A stretch of DNA of 64,000 nt, from positions 125,983 to 189,982 of the forward strand of contig NZ_QPIB01000003.1 of assembly GCF_003671765.1 (NCBI RefSeq), in the 5' to 3' direction. Both the position numbers and the translations under genes were made by a program. Below the pieces are notes generated by a model. It was not told the origin of the DNA and ran no database searches. It worked only from the letters and a program-made list of their open reading frames with translations. The stretch comes from Xenophilus sp. E41 (GTDB taxonomy: Bacteria; Pseudomonadota; Gammaproteobacteria; Burkholderiales; Burkholderiaceae_C). This document shows, piece after piece, positions 8,536 to 16,380 of this stretch (positions are counted from its first letter, which is position 1; every line of letters begins with the position of its first letter).

Positions 8536-8790
8536 GTCGCTGCCCCAACGTCTCACGGTGACGCGTTCCAGCGTCGCAAACGCCAGACTCTCCACCGCCA
8601 ACCCGATCAACACCACCAGCGCCAACCCCGCAAACACGCGATCTGTGTAGAGCTCGTTCCGGTTCTGGAAGATGTACCACCCCAGCCCGCCCTTGCCGGA
8701 GCTGGCGTCGAAGACGAGTTCGGCGGCGATGAGGGTACGCCAGGCGAAGGCCCAGCCGATCTGAAGGCCCGAGAGGATGGCAGGAGGAGC
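8536..8790 (-). pseudogene. 3' remnant of the same ABC permease, copy B
   Basis: About 250 bp encode, in one frame, ILSGLQIGWAFAWRTLIAAE through GLGWYIFQNRNELYTDRV and GLAVESLAFATLERVTVRRWG. This is the same C-terminal permease segment as the copy at 6305, with roughly 10 differences in 200 bp by eye. The native stop is lost: after RRWG the frame continues as SDAKGHV. Upstream the match ends abruptly near 8790, where unrelated sequence begins. Copies A and B are direct repeats enclosing the PAAR-M35 module. There is no start codon or leader, so it is a dead fragment. Confidence 0.85.
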
Positions 8791-8854
8791 GGTTGGCACC
8801 TAGGCTGCGGCGTACGAACGAATCCTGGTGGCCGAGCCTTAGCCGCGGCGCACC

Positions 8855-9841
8855 TCAACCATCCATCTTGATCTGCGCCGCCTTCACCACCTCACCCCAG
8901 CGCTTGATCTCCGACTGCTGAAAGCGCTTGAACTCTGCGCCTGCAGGCCCACCCGGCCGCGCACCCAGGTCGGAGATCGCCTTGCGCACCCCGCCGTCGG
9001 CCAGGATCTCGCCCAGCTCGCTCTCCAGCCGCTGCAGTGCAGGCGCCGGCGTGCGCGCCGGCGCGAAGAGGCCATACCAGGCGGTGGCGGCGTAGCCGGG
9101 CACGCCGGCCTCGGCCACGGTCGGCACATCGGGCAGCAGCGGGGTGCGCTCGGGGTCGGCGACGGCGAGCAGGCGCAGGGCGCCGCTCTGGATGTGCTGC
9201 AGCACCAGGGGCAGGTCGGCAAACATGATCGGCACGCGGCCGCCCATCAGGTCGGCCAGGGCGCCGGCGCTGCCCTTGTAGGGCACGTGCTGCATCTGCG
9301 TCCTGGTCAGGTGCTTGAACATCTCCGCAGCCAGGTGCTGTGACGCACCCACGCCGCCCGATGCGTAGCTGTAGCCCTCGGGCTTCTGGCGCAGCAGCTC
9401 GATCAGCTCCTTCACGTTCTTCGCCGGCAGCGACGGGTGCACCACCAGCACCAGCGTGGCCACGCCGACCAGCTTGACCGGGGCGAAGTCCTTCACCGGG
9501 TCGTAAGGCATGGTGGTGTAGATCAACGCGTTGGTGGCGTGCGTGCCGATGGAGCCCATCACCAGCGTGTGGCCGTCGGGTGCCGACTTGGCGACCAGGT
9601 CGGCGGCGATGTTGCCGCCTGCGCCGGTGCGGTTCTCCACCACCACGGGCTGCTTCAGTCGCTCGCCGAGCGGGACGGCAACGATGCGCGCCAGCAGGTC
9701 GGTCGACCCGCCCGGCGCGAAGGGCACGACGATGCGCAGCGGCTTCGACGGAAAGTCTTGAGCCCGGGCCGAGCCGAGCGACAGCGCGCCGGCCGCCGCC
9801 AGCCCCCGGGCCAGCACGGCGCGGCGCGACAGCCGTGTCAT
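8855..9841 (-). CDS. Bug-family tripartite tricarboxylate transporter substrate-binding protein
   Basis: A 328-residue periplasmic receptor. It has a Tat/Sec-like leader (MTRLSRRAVLARGLAAAGALSLGSARAQ is cut near ARAQ), then the Bug signature FPSKPLRIVVPFAPGGSTDLLAR, VVVENRTGAGGNIAA and the ligand-pocket segment VPYKGSAGALADLMGGRV. Bug proteins bind small organic acids or amides and feed TctAB-type membrane parts, which are not in this window. The start ATG 9839-9841 overlaps the stop of the dioxygenase gene upstream (ATGA), so the two are coupled. The likely role is uptake of the substrate of that dioxygenase; the ligand is unknown. Confidence 0.9.
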   Translation of the reverse strand: MTRLSRRAVLARGLAAAGALSLGSARAQDFPSKPLRIVVPFAPGGSTDLLARIVAVPLGERLKQPVVVENRTGAGGNIAADLVAKSAPDGHTLVMGSIGTHATNALIYTTMPYDPVKDFAPVKLVGVATLVLVVHPSLPAKNVKELIELLRQKPEGYSYASGGVGASQHLAAEMFKHLTRTQMQHVPYKGSAGALADLMGGRVPIMFADLPLVLQHIQSGALRLLAVADPERTPLLPDVPTVAEAGVPGYAATAWYGLFAPARTPAPALQRLESELGEILADGGVRKAISDLGARPGGPAGAEFKRFQQSEIKRWGEVVKAAQIKMDG

Positions 9842-10704
9842 GCGCTCACCTCCAGCTCGGCCACATGCCCCGAGGGTGTGCCGAGCACGGTGGTGCGTTC
9901 GAGATGGCGCCGATACTGCGGGTCGTAGTCGCCCATGGCGAGGTGCGACGTGCAGCGGTTGTCCCAGATGAGCAGGTCGTCGTTGCGCCACTGGTGGCGG
10001 TAGGTGAAGTGCGGGCGCGTGGCGTGGCGCACCAGGAAGTCGACCAGCGGCTGGCTCTCCTCGACGGTCATGCCTTCGATCTGCTTGACCTTCTCGCCGA
10101 TGTACAGCGCCTTGCGTCCGGTCTCGGGATGCACGCGCACCAGCGGCTGTGCCACCGGCGGGTTCAGGCGTCGGTTCTCGGCCTCCCACTGGGCCGACAT
10201 GCCGGCGTTCTTGCGCTCGGCATGGTGCACGCCGTGCAGGTCGGCGATCAGCGCCTTCATCTTCGCCGACAGGGCGTCGTAGGCCAGGTACATGTTCGAG
10301 AACAAGGTGTCGCCGCCCACCGGCGGCACCGCCACGCCGCGCAGCAGCGAGCCAAGCGCGGGCGCCAGCGTGAACGACATGTCCGAATGCCACATCTGGC
10401 CCGTGTACTTCGAGTTCGACGGGCTGCCGTCGGGCTTGGCGTCGTTGGTCACCATCAGCAGCTCGGGGTGCGTCGCGTCGCGGTCCATCGGCAGCGAGTC
10501 GTGCCGGTCCAGCTCGCCGAAGAGGCGACTGAAGGCGATGTGCTGTTCGCGGCTGATCTTCTGGCCGCGGAACAGCAGCACGCCGTGCTGCAGGTAGGCG
10601 GCGTGGATGGCCGTCCACGTATCGGGCGGGCAGGGCTCGCGCAGGTCGACGCCGAGCACTTCCGCGCCGAGCGCGTAGGACAGCGGTCTGAACTCGATGG
10701 GCAT
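9838..10704 (-). CDS. TauD/TfdA-family Fe(II)/2-oxoglutarate dioxygenase
   Basis: A 288-residue enzyme of the family that hydroxylates taurine, 2,4-D and related compounds using 2-oxoglutarate and O2, releasing succinate and CO2. The iron facial triad is visible as HxD in QMWHSDMSF and the distal His in RCTSHLAMGDYD, followed by the 2-oxoglutarate-binding Arg region (YRRHLERTTV). I chose ATG 10704 (MPIEFRPL) because AAGGAGA sits seven bases upstream; a longer frame from 10773 lacks such a site. It is coupled to the Bug receptor and divergent from a LysR gene, a usual arrangement for an inducible uptake-and-oxidation pair. The substrate cannot be read from sequence. Confidence 0.88.
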   Translation of the reverse strand: MPIEFRPLSYALGAEVLGVDLREPCPPDTWTAIHAAYLQHGVLLFRGQKISREQHIAFSRLFGELDRHDSLPMDRDATHPELLMVTNDAKPDGSPSNSKYTGQMWHSDMSFTLAPALGSLLRGVAVPPVGGDTLFSNMYLAYDALSAKMKALIADLHGVHHAERKNAGMSAQWEAENRRLNPPVAQPLVRVHPETGRKALYIGEKVKQIEGMTVEESQPLVDFLVRHATRPHFTYRHQWRNDDLLIWDNRCTSHLAMGDYDPQYRRHLERTTVLGTPSGHVAELEVSA

Positions 10705-10744
10705 GGGTGTCTCCTTCTGCGGCGCATTCGAGCACGCGGCGGTA

Positions 10745-10770
10745 CTTTTGATAATCGGTAATATCGAAAG
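10745..10770. promoter_or_regulatory. Inverted repeat, probable LysR operator
   Basis: CTTTTGATA (10745-10753), an 8-nt spacer and TATCGAAAG (10762-10770) form an inverted repeat with one mismatch, midway between the divergent tauD-like (start 10704) and lysR (start 10793) genes. The AT-rich patch stands out from the surrounding GC-rich DNA. Position and T-N11-A-like form fit a LysR binding site that also overlaps the lysR promoter. Confidence 0.6.
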
Positions 10771-10792
10771 CATTTATCCGACAGAGTGAACA

Positions 10793-11725
10793 ATGGACCT
10801 GCGGCAACTGGAGACCTTCATGGTCATTGCCGAGCTCGGCAGCTTCTCGGCCGCCGCGGCACGGCTGCACCGCTCACAGGCGGCGGTCAGCACGCATGTG
10901 CAGAAGCTCGAGGCTGGCTTGGGTGTGCGCCTGCTGGAGCGCACGACGCGCCGCGTCGCGCTCACGCCCGAAGGCCGCATCCTGCTGGCTCGCTGCCGGG
11001 TGGTGATGACCGAACTCGACGACGTGAGCCGCGAGATGGTGGAACGCTCGCAGCTCAAATCCGGCCACGTGTCGATCGGCACGGTGCCGTCGGTGTCCAG
11101 CCATCGCCTGCCGCACGCGCTGGCGGCATTCAAGGCGCTGCACCCAGGCATCACCCTGGAGCTGCACGAAGGCTCGGTCAGCCGCATCCATGACGACCTG
11201 CGCGAGCGCGTGACGGACTTCGCGATCGCACCGGAGTTCGGATCGCAGAAAGACCTGGCACTCGATCCGGTGCTGTCCGACCCCCTGGTGGCGATTCTTC
11301 CCAGGGCGATCTCCGTCGGTGCCCGCGGCATCACCCTGGCGGAGCTGGCCCGTCACCCGCAGTTGGCCCAGCCCGCAGATACCGCCGTGCGCACCACCGT
11401 CGAGGACGTCTTCCGCAGCAGGGGTTTCGACTTCCACCCCGTCATCGAGGTGGCGCACCACCAGACGCTGCTCAACATGGTGGCCGCCGGTCTGGGCGTG
11501 ACCGTACTGCCGACGATCTGTGTGCCACCCGGACCGAACGACGCTTACCAGGTCGTACCCCTGCGGCCGCGCATCCCGAGTCGCAAGATCTGCGTCGTGA
11601 CCCTGCGCGGACGCGCGCTCGGCGGGGCCGCTCAGGTGTGCGCACGCCTCATCGTCGACGCCTTGCGCGAAGGCGATGCGGCGGCGCGGACGCTCAGCGC
11701 TGCTGCCCCCACCGCCGCACGGTGA
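10793..11725 (+). CDS. LysR-family transcriptional regulator of the divergent TauD/Bug pair
   Basis: A 310-residue DNA-binding regulator. The winged helix-turn-helix occupies residues 1-60 (MDLRQLETFMVIAELGSFSAAAARLHRSQAAVS, then GVRLLERTTRRVALTPEG), followed by the effector domain (GHVSIGTVPSVSSHRLP, then LNMVAAGLGVTVLPTI). It is transcribed away from the dioxygenase and Bug genes and presumably controls them through the palindrome at 10745-10770. The last 10-11 residues (LSAAAPTAAR) are unusual: the DNA that encodes them is the reverse complement of a permease 3' end. The native C terminus has therefore been replaced or extended by foreign sequence. Confidence 0.92.
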   Translation: MDLRQLETFMVIAELGSFSAAAARLHRSQAAVSTHVQKLEAGLGVRLLERTTRRVALTPEGRILLARCRVVMTELDDVSREMVERSQLKSGHVSIGTVPSVSSHRLPHALAAFKALHPGITLELHEGSVSRIHDDLRERVTDFAIAPEFGSQKDLALDPVLSDPLVAILPRAISVGARGITLAELARHPQLAQPADTAVRTTVEDVFRSRGFDFHPVIEVAHHQTLLNMVAAGLGVTVLPTICVPPGPNDAYQVVPLRPRIPSRKICVVTLRGRALGGAAQVCARLIVDALREGDAAARTLSAAAPTAAR

Positions 11726-11732
11726 CGCATTC
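11694..11732 (-). pseudogene. Extreme 3' end of the ABC permease, copy C, antisense to the lysR end
   Basis: Read on the minus strand, 11732-11694 gives E-C-V-T-V-R-R-W-G-Q-Q-R-stop. The last nine codons TVRRWGQQR plus stop are the same as those ending copy A at 6305. No match to the permease continues beyond 11732. Although only 39 bp, the shared peptide and stop make chance unlikely. It overlaps the lysR stop codon. With copies A and B it marks the edges of two cargo modules. Confidence 0.65.
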
Positions 11733-11804
11733 ATTTGCGGGACAACGCGGGTGCTCCGCATGATGATGAAGTTGGATCGGCACAGCACGATCCGGCTGTG
11801 ATGG

Positions 11805-11865
11805 GTTTCAAGCCAAAAGCGGCCGCAGCGCCCGTCCAGCGGGCGCAGGCAGCTATCAATTCAGG
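11805..11865 (-). repeat. Comamonadaceae-type intergenic repeat, copy 1
   Basis: Read on the minus strand it runs TTGATAGCTGCC, a GC-rich dyad GCGCCCGCTGGACGGGCGC, then GCTTTTGGCTTGAAA. Four further copies of this roughly 60-bp unit occur at 25464, 43681, 53629 and 60120. It lies a few bases downstream of the cysB-like stop, between the convergent lysR and cysB-like genes, where it could also act as a transcript-end hairpin. Confidence 0.8.
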
Positions 11866-11869
11866 AGCA

Positions 11870-12808
11870 TCAGGGTTCGGCCGCGACGTCGGCCTGCGCC
11901 AGCGCCTGCTCGATCACGTCCTGCGTCAGCGTGGGCGCGAAGGACTCGATGAAGGCATAGACGTACTTGCGCAGATAGCCGCCGCGCCTCACGGCCAGCT
12001 TGGTCTCGTTGATGCCGAAGAGGTGGCCGGCATCGATGGCGCGCAGGGCGGTGTCGCGCTCGGCCTCGTAGGCCACGCTGGCGACGATGCCCACGCCCAT
12101 GCCCAGCTGCACGTAGGTCTTGATGACGTCGGCATCCATCGCGGCGAGGGTGATGTTCGGCTCCAGCCCGGCCTCGGCGAAGGCCGCGTCGATGCGCGTG
12201 CGGCCGGTGAAGCCGGCGTCGTAGGTGATGAGCGGGTGCGCGGCCAGCGCCTGCAGCGTGAGCGGCGCCTGCAGCAGCGCATGGCCCGGCGGCACGACCA
12301 CCGCATGCGTCCACCGATAGCAGGGCAGGGCGACGAGCTGCGGGATGTCGGCCAGCGCCTCGGTGGCGATGCCCACGTCGGCCTCGCCGTCGAGCAGCAT
12401 CTGTGCGATCTGCCGCGGCGAGCCCTGGTGCAGGTTGAGCTTGACCTGCGGGAAGCGCTCCCAGAACTCCTGCACCGCCACCGGCAGCGCATAGCGCGCC
12501 TGCGAATGCGTGGCGGCGATCGACAGCACGCCGGTCTGCTGCGCGGCGAACTCCTCGCCGGCCAGCCGCAGGTTGCTGCTTTCCATGAGCACGCGCTCGA
12601 TGATGGGCAGCACGTGGCCGCCCGGCTCGGTCAGCCCGGTGAGGCGCTTGCCCGCGCGCACGAAGAGCTCGATGCCCAGTTCCTGCTCGAGCTCGCGGAT
12701 CTGGCGGCTCACGCCGGGCTGCGAGGTGTGCAGCGCCTGGGCGACGTCGGTGAGGTTGAAGTTGCAGCGCACGGCCTCGCGGACCGAGCGCAGCTGCTGG
12801 AAGTTCAT
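11870..12808 (-). CDS. cysB: CysB-type LysR regulator of sulfur assimilation
   Basis: A 312-residue regulator. The start MNFQQLRSVREAV, the HTH region DVAQALHTSQPGVSRQI and the length are those of CysB/Cbl, which activate sulfate and sulfonate uptake when O- or N-acetylserine signals sulfur limitation. The effector domain shows the sulfate/acetylserine-type segments TTHSQARY-like (IAATHSQARYALP), HQGSPRQIA and GMGVGIVASVA. ATG 12808 was chosen because the family begins exactly there. It lies at one end of a 12-kb organosulfur locus, and no cysDNH or sulfate transporter is next to it, so control of the neighbouring ssu-like genes is the natural inference. It could be Cbl-like rather than the global CysB. 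Confidence 0.85.
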   Translation of the reverse strand: MNFQQLRSVREAVRCNFNLTDVAQALHTSQPGVSRQIRELEQELGIELFVRAGKRLTGLTEPGGHVLPIIERVLMESSNLRLAGEEFAAQQTGVLSIAATHSQARYALPVAVQEFWERFPQVKLNLHQGSPRQIAQMLLDGEADVGIATEALADIPQLVALPCYRWTHAVVVPPGHALLQAPLTLQALAAHPLITYDAGFTGRTRIDAAFAEAGLEPNITLAAMDADVIKTYVQLGMGVGIVASVAYEAERDTALRAIDAGHLFGINETKLAVRRGGYLRKYVYAFIESFAPTLTQDVIEQALAQADVAAEP

Positions 12809-12942
12809 GGTGGCAACGCGATCGACACGGCAGCGCAGGGCGCGGCTGCCGGGCCGCCATTGTGCGAAGCGGCGTCCTGCACGGGAACGACCGTTTCGCT
12901 CGTTGCTCATGAGCAAACTGTCTTTGGGGCCTTGGGCCCGGC

Positions 12943-14154
12943 TCAGGGCGTGCGCGCCGGCAGGCCCTTGAGCCGCTCGTAGCCGCTCAGTTCGAGGAAG
13001 CCCTGGCCCGTGAGCGCGCCGCTGGCCTTCACGGCGCCTTCCCAGTACACGTTGGCGCTGGTGGTGCCGGCGTCGAACTCGGCGTTGGGCACGAAGGGCT
13101 CGACGTCCAGCGTGCCGGCCGGCACCTGCACCCGCCAGGCCACCGGGTACTTGATGCCCGTGGCCGGGCTGGTCCATTGCCGCACGGGCTGCAGCTGCAC
13201 GGACTCGCGCGTGAGCGGCGTCGACGTGCCGTCGGCTTGCGTGTGCGTGCCGGCGGTCATCACCGGGCGGCCCACGCGGTCGAACAGCTCGTAGATCATG
13301 AGGTCGGAGCCGTCCGAGAGGTGCAGCGCGAACCAGTTCCAGCCCAGCTCCAGCACGTCGAACTCGCCCCACTGGTGGTCGAACCAGACGGTGCCGCGCA
13401 CCTGTGTGCTCTGCCCGCCGATGGCCACGGTGCCGGTGGCCGGCAGGCGCGGGCGCGAGTAGTAGTAGCTGATGCCGCTGCTGCCGAAGTCCAGCAGCCC
13501 CGGCGTGGCCGACTCGGCCGCGCGGTGCGCCACCAGGGGCGGCGCGTCGGCGAGGTCCAGCGCGAAGGCCGCGCCGCCGTCCAGGCCGGCCTGCAGCACG
13601 TGCGTGCCGCCCAGGCTGGCGAAGCGCCAGTTGCCCTGGCGGAAATCGAAGCCGTCGCGCACGGCAGTGCTGGCGACGCCGGCCGTCTTGTACTGGCCGT
13701 CGTAGCGCTTGCCGGTGCGCAGGTCGGTCAGCGCCACGTGCATCACCGTGTGCCGCACCAGGCTGCTGGCGACGAAGACCGCCACATGGAAGGCATAGCG
13801 CGGCCCGCCGTCGGCTTCGAGGATGCCGTTGTAGTACCACCACTCCATCGCCGAGCCGTGCGGCGCCTCGTCGGCGGGCAGGTTCAGCGGCGGCAGGGCG
13901 GCGGTGCGCTCGCCCGGCACCGGCGTGGGCTTCGCCGCGGGCCTGGGCGCATCGGCCTGCGCGAGGCGTGGCGCGCTTTCGGGCGGTGACTCGGCGAAGT
14001 ACCAGGCGATGGCGCCGATCGCGAGCACCAGCACCGCGAACGCCGCGCCACGGATCCACGCGCGCCGGCGGCTGCGCCGGCTGCGATGGCGCCGGAAACG
14101 GCTGTAGCTCTCGCGCTTCCTGCCGAAATACTTCAAGGCCGCTCCTTGCAACAA
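12943..14154 (-). CDS. AttH/CrtC-like lipocalin-fold protein, membrane-anchored
   Basis: A 403-residue protein. After a very basic start (FRRHRSRRSRRRAW) comes one hydrophobic segment (GAAFAVLVLAIGAIAWYF, about 36-53), so the rest is probably periplasmic. The body carries the AttH/carotenoid 1,2-hydratase-like signatures AMEWWYYNGIL, FDHQWGEFD, WNWFALHLSDGSDLMIYEL and TGQGFLELSGYER. CrtC hydrates carotenoids, but relatives without carotenoid genes, as here, have no assigned reaction. It is on the same strand as the ssu-like transport genes, 47 bp downstream of a binding-protein gene. A link to sulfur-compound uptake is contextual only. The first ATG is used; a shorter start is possible. Confidence 0.75.
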   Translation of the reverse strand: MLQGAALKYFGRKRESYSRFRRHRSRRSRRRAWIRGAAFAVLVLAIGAIAWYFAESPPESAPRLAQADAPRPAAKPTPVPGERTAALPPLNLPADEAPHGSAMEWWYYNGILEADGGPRYAFHVAVFVASSLVRHTVMHVALTDLRTGKRYDGQYKTAGVASTAVRDGFDFRQGNWRFASLGGTHVLQAGLDGGAAFALDLADAPPLVAHRAAESATPGLLDFGSSGISYYYSRPRLPATGTVAIGGQSTQVRGTVWFDHQWGEFDVLELGWNWFALHLSDGSDLMIYELFDRVGRPVMTAGTHTQADGTSTPLTRESVQLQPVRQWTSPATGIKYPVAWRVQVPAGTLDVEPFVPNAEFDAGTTSANVYWEGAVKASGALTGQGFLELSGYERLKGLPARTP

Positions 14155-14201
14155 AAGGTTGCATGGAGACTAGCACCGCTGCCGCGTGCGTGGCGCCCGG
14201 A

Positions 14202-15176
14202 TCAGCCCGCGGTGGCGGTGAATGCGGTATCGAAGGTGGCGGCCACCTGCAGCGGCTGCCGGATCAGGCCCACCTCGCGGTAGAAGTCCGCCGTGCGCTG
14301 CTGGTCGGCGATCACGGCCGCGTCGATCGGCACCCACTTCTGCTGGCGGCGCTCGAACTGCAGCTTCGCCGCCTCGGGCGGGATGCCGATGATGCGCGCC
14401 AGCGTGGCCGAAAAAGCGTCCACGTTGCGGTACGACCAGGCCTGCGCGCGCACCACGCGCTGCAGGAAGTCCTGCAGCACCGGCCGCTTGGCGGCGATGG
14501 CGGCATCGGTCGCGGCCAGGTAGCTCAGGCCGGGCAGCAGGCCGCGGCCGCTGGCCAGCACGCGTGCATGGCCACTGGTCTCGGCCAGCGCGGTGTAGGG
14601 TTCCCAGGTCGCCCAGGCGTCGACCGAGCCCTGCGTGAGCGCCAGCTTCGCATCGGCCGGCGCGAGGAAGCGCAGGTTCACGTCCTCGGGCTTCAGGCCG
14701 GCGGCGGTGATCGCCTTGAGCGTGACGAAGTGGCCGATCGAGCCGCGGTTGGTCGCCACGCTGCGGCCCTTGAGGTCGGCCGCGGACTTGAGCGGCGAGT
14801 CGGGCCGCACCAGCACCGCGGTGCCGTAGGCGTCGCTGCGGTTGGCGCCGATGGCCTTGACCTTGGTGCCTGCGGCGAGCGCGAAGATCAGCGGCGCATC
14901 GCCGATGGGGCCGCTGTCCACCGCGTTGGCGTTGAGCGCCTCGGCCAGCGGCGCGGCAGCCGGGAATTCCGACCACTGGATGTCGTAGCTCAGGCCCTGC
15001 AGCGCATCGGCGGCCTCGAGCAGCGCGCGCAGGCCGCCCTTCTGGTCGCCGGCCTTGAGCACCGGGCGGCCCTGCGCGTGCAGGCCGATGGCCGGCAACG
15101 CCAGGCCGGCGGCGCCGAGGCCCGCGCCCGCGATCAGGCGGCGGCGGCTGAGGGAAGAAAGGTGACGAGTCGACAT
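14202..15176 (-). CDS. SsuA/TauA-like ABC transporter substrate-binding protein (1 of 3)
   Basis: A 324-residue periplasmic receptor for organic sulfur compounds or related nitrogenous anions. The leader MSTRHLSSLSRRRLIAGAGL carries a twin-Arg-like SRRRLIAG motif and ends near AQG. The body shows AEALNANAVDSGPIGDAP, SVATNRGSIGHF and SVDAWATWEPY, typical of aliphatic sulfonate binding proteins. ATG 15176 is chosen because AGGAG precedes it; a frame opening at 15284 has no such site. It follows the cytochrome c gene on the same strand. It closely parallels the third binding protein at 22830-23804, suggesting an old duplication. Confidence 0.87.
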   Translation of the reverse strand: MSTRHLSSLSRRRLIAGAGLGAAGLALPAIGLHAQGRPVLKAGDQKGGLRALLEAADALQGLSYDIQWSEFPAAAPLAEALNANAVDSGPIGDAPLIFALAAGTKVKAIGANRSDAYGTAVLVRPDSPLKSAADLKGRSVATNRGSIGHFVTLKAITAAGLKPEDVNLRFLAPADAKLALTQGSVDAWATWEPYTALAETSGHARVLASGRGLLPGLSYLAATDAAIAAKRPVLQDFLQRVVRAQAWSYRNVDAFSATLARIIGIPPEAAKLQFERRQQKWVPIDAAVIADQQRTADFYREVGLIRQPLQVAATFDTAFTATAG

Positions 15177-15219
15177 GGGAGCTCCTGGAGTCGTGCGGGA
15201 AGAAGAGAAAGGACGAAGG

Positions 15220-16377
15220 TCAGTGGATGAAGCCGCCCTTGACGAAGCGCACCGGTTGCGCATCCATGCGGGCGATGAGCGCACCCAGGCCGTCGGCCGG
15301 TGCGGCTGACGCCGCGGCGGAGGTCGGCGGCGCGTCGCTGCGGCACAGCAGGTCGTCGTCGGACCACTCGCTGCGCGTGGGGCTGCTGCGCGCGCGCAGG
15401 TAGCCGTCGCGGTCCACGATGAACTGCAGGCCGGCCGGCGAATCGGTCCCGGCCACCAGCGCCAGCGCCTGCCAGGCCTCGGGGCTGCGGGCTTCGCAGC
15501 CCTCGGTCACCGGGCCGTCGCCGGGACGCACCCGCACCGTGACCAGGCGCGGGTCCTCGGACGGGAGCTGCATGCCCTTGTCCGCTGCGACCAGCCGCAG
15601 CCGCTGGCCGCGCCAGCTCGACAGCAGCCGCGTGCGGCCGTCGGCGCACTGCACCGGCGCATCGGCCAGCCGCACCGGGCGGCCCCACTGGCCGGTGGCG
15701 CGCAGCATCTCGCCCGCGGCCTGGGCCTTCATGGCGTCGATCAGCGCCCAGGCGTCGGCATCGCTCAGCCGATCGCCAAAGGCGGGCATGGTGGGCCGGC
15801 CCTGCGCGTCGCGAAGGCCGTGCTGCAGGTGCCACAGCAGGTCGCCGTCGGCGCGGCGCCACAGCAGCGGCCCGGCCAGGTTCGGCGGCAAGACGGCGAG
15901 CGACGCGGCCTGCGGGCCCTGCCCACGGCCGTCCGTGCCGTGGCACTGCACGCAGTGCTGCGCATAGAGCGCCTGCCCGCGCACCACGCCGGCGGCGGTG
16001 GGCGGGCCGGGCGGCAGGTGGAAGCTGGCCGGCGTCGCGGGCACGCGCAGGGCCGACGCGTCGGGCCAGGGCACGGCGATCGCCGCCAGCGGCAGCATGG
16101 CCAGCAGGTACCAGCGCCCGCGCCGCCATGCCCAGGCCACGGCCAGTGCCAGCAGCGCGACAGCGACGAAGGCCAGCGCCGCGGCCAGGCGCAGCGCCTG
16201 CCCCAGTTCGATCAGCAGGTTGTCGCCCGACAGCCGCCAGGCCCAGGGCCAGGCCGGCTGCCCGTGAACGTCGCCGACGAGGCCCAGCGCGTGCAGCGCC
16301 CGCAGCAGGGCGAGCTGCGCCGACTGCAGGCCGGCGATCAGCGCCTGCAGCCATTGCGCCTCGATCGCGGCCTCCAC
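15220..16377 (-). CDS. Membrane-anchored c-type cytochrome inside a sulfonate-type transport operon
   Basis: A 385-residue protein. Two hydrophobic helices lie at about 62-84 (LRLAAALAFVAVALLALAVAW) and 88-103. A monohaem cytochrome c domain follows, with CVQCH at 142-146 and the likely axial Met in RPTMPAFGDRLSD. The last 150 residues (RLLSSWRGQRLRLVAADKG, then GLQFIVDRDGYLRARSSP) could be a thioredoxin-like domain, but this is not certain. It sits 3 bp downstream of the ATPase gene and directly before a binding-protein gene, so it is cotranscribed with transport functions. It may shuttle electrons for periplasmic sulfur oxidation; a haem protein is unusual in an ssu operon. Confidence 0.78.
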   Translation of the reverse strand: MEAAIEAQWLQALIAGLQSAQLALLRALHALGLVGDVHGQPAWPWAWRLSGDNLLIELGQALRLAAALAFVAVALLALAVAWAWRRGRWYLLAMLPLAAIAVPWPDASALRVPATPASFHLPPGPPTAAGVVRGQALYAQHCVQCHGTDGRGQGPQAASLAVLPPNLAGPLLWRRADGDLLWHLQHGLRDAQGRPTMPAFGDRLSDADAWALIDAMKAQAAGEMLRATGQWGRPVRLADAPVQCADGRTRLLSSWRGQRLRLVAADKGMQLPSEDPRLVTVRVRPGDGPVTEGCEARSPEAWQALALVAGTDSPAGLQFIVDRDGYLRARSSPTRSEWSDDDLLCRSDAPPTSAAASAAPADGLGALIARMDAQPVRFVKGGFIH

Positions 16378-16380
16378 CGT

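Noticed and set aside
6305-8790. Composite transposon or insertion sequence bounded by permease copies A and B
   Set aside because: The repeats are coding fragments with no inverted ends, no transposase lies between them and no target duplication is visible; recombination or tandem insertion is a better description.
8855-10870. 671-codon minus-strand frame that would extend the Bug receptor far upstream
   Set aside because: The receptor starts at ATG 9841 with a proper signal peptide; the upstream part overlaps the TauD-like gene in another frame.
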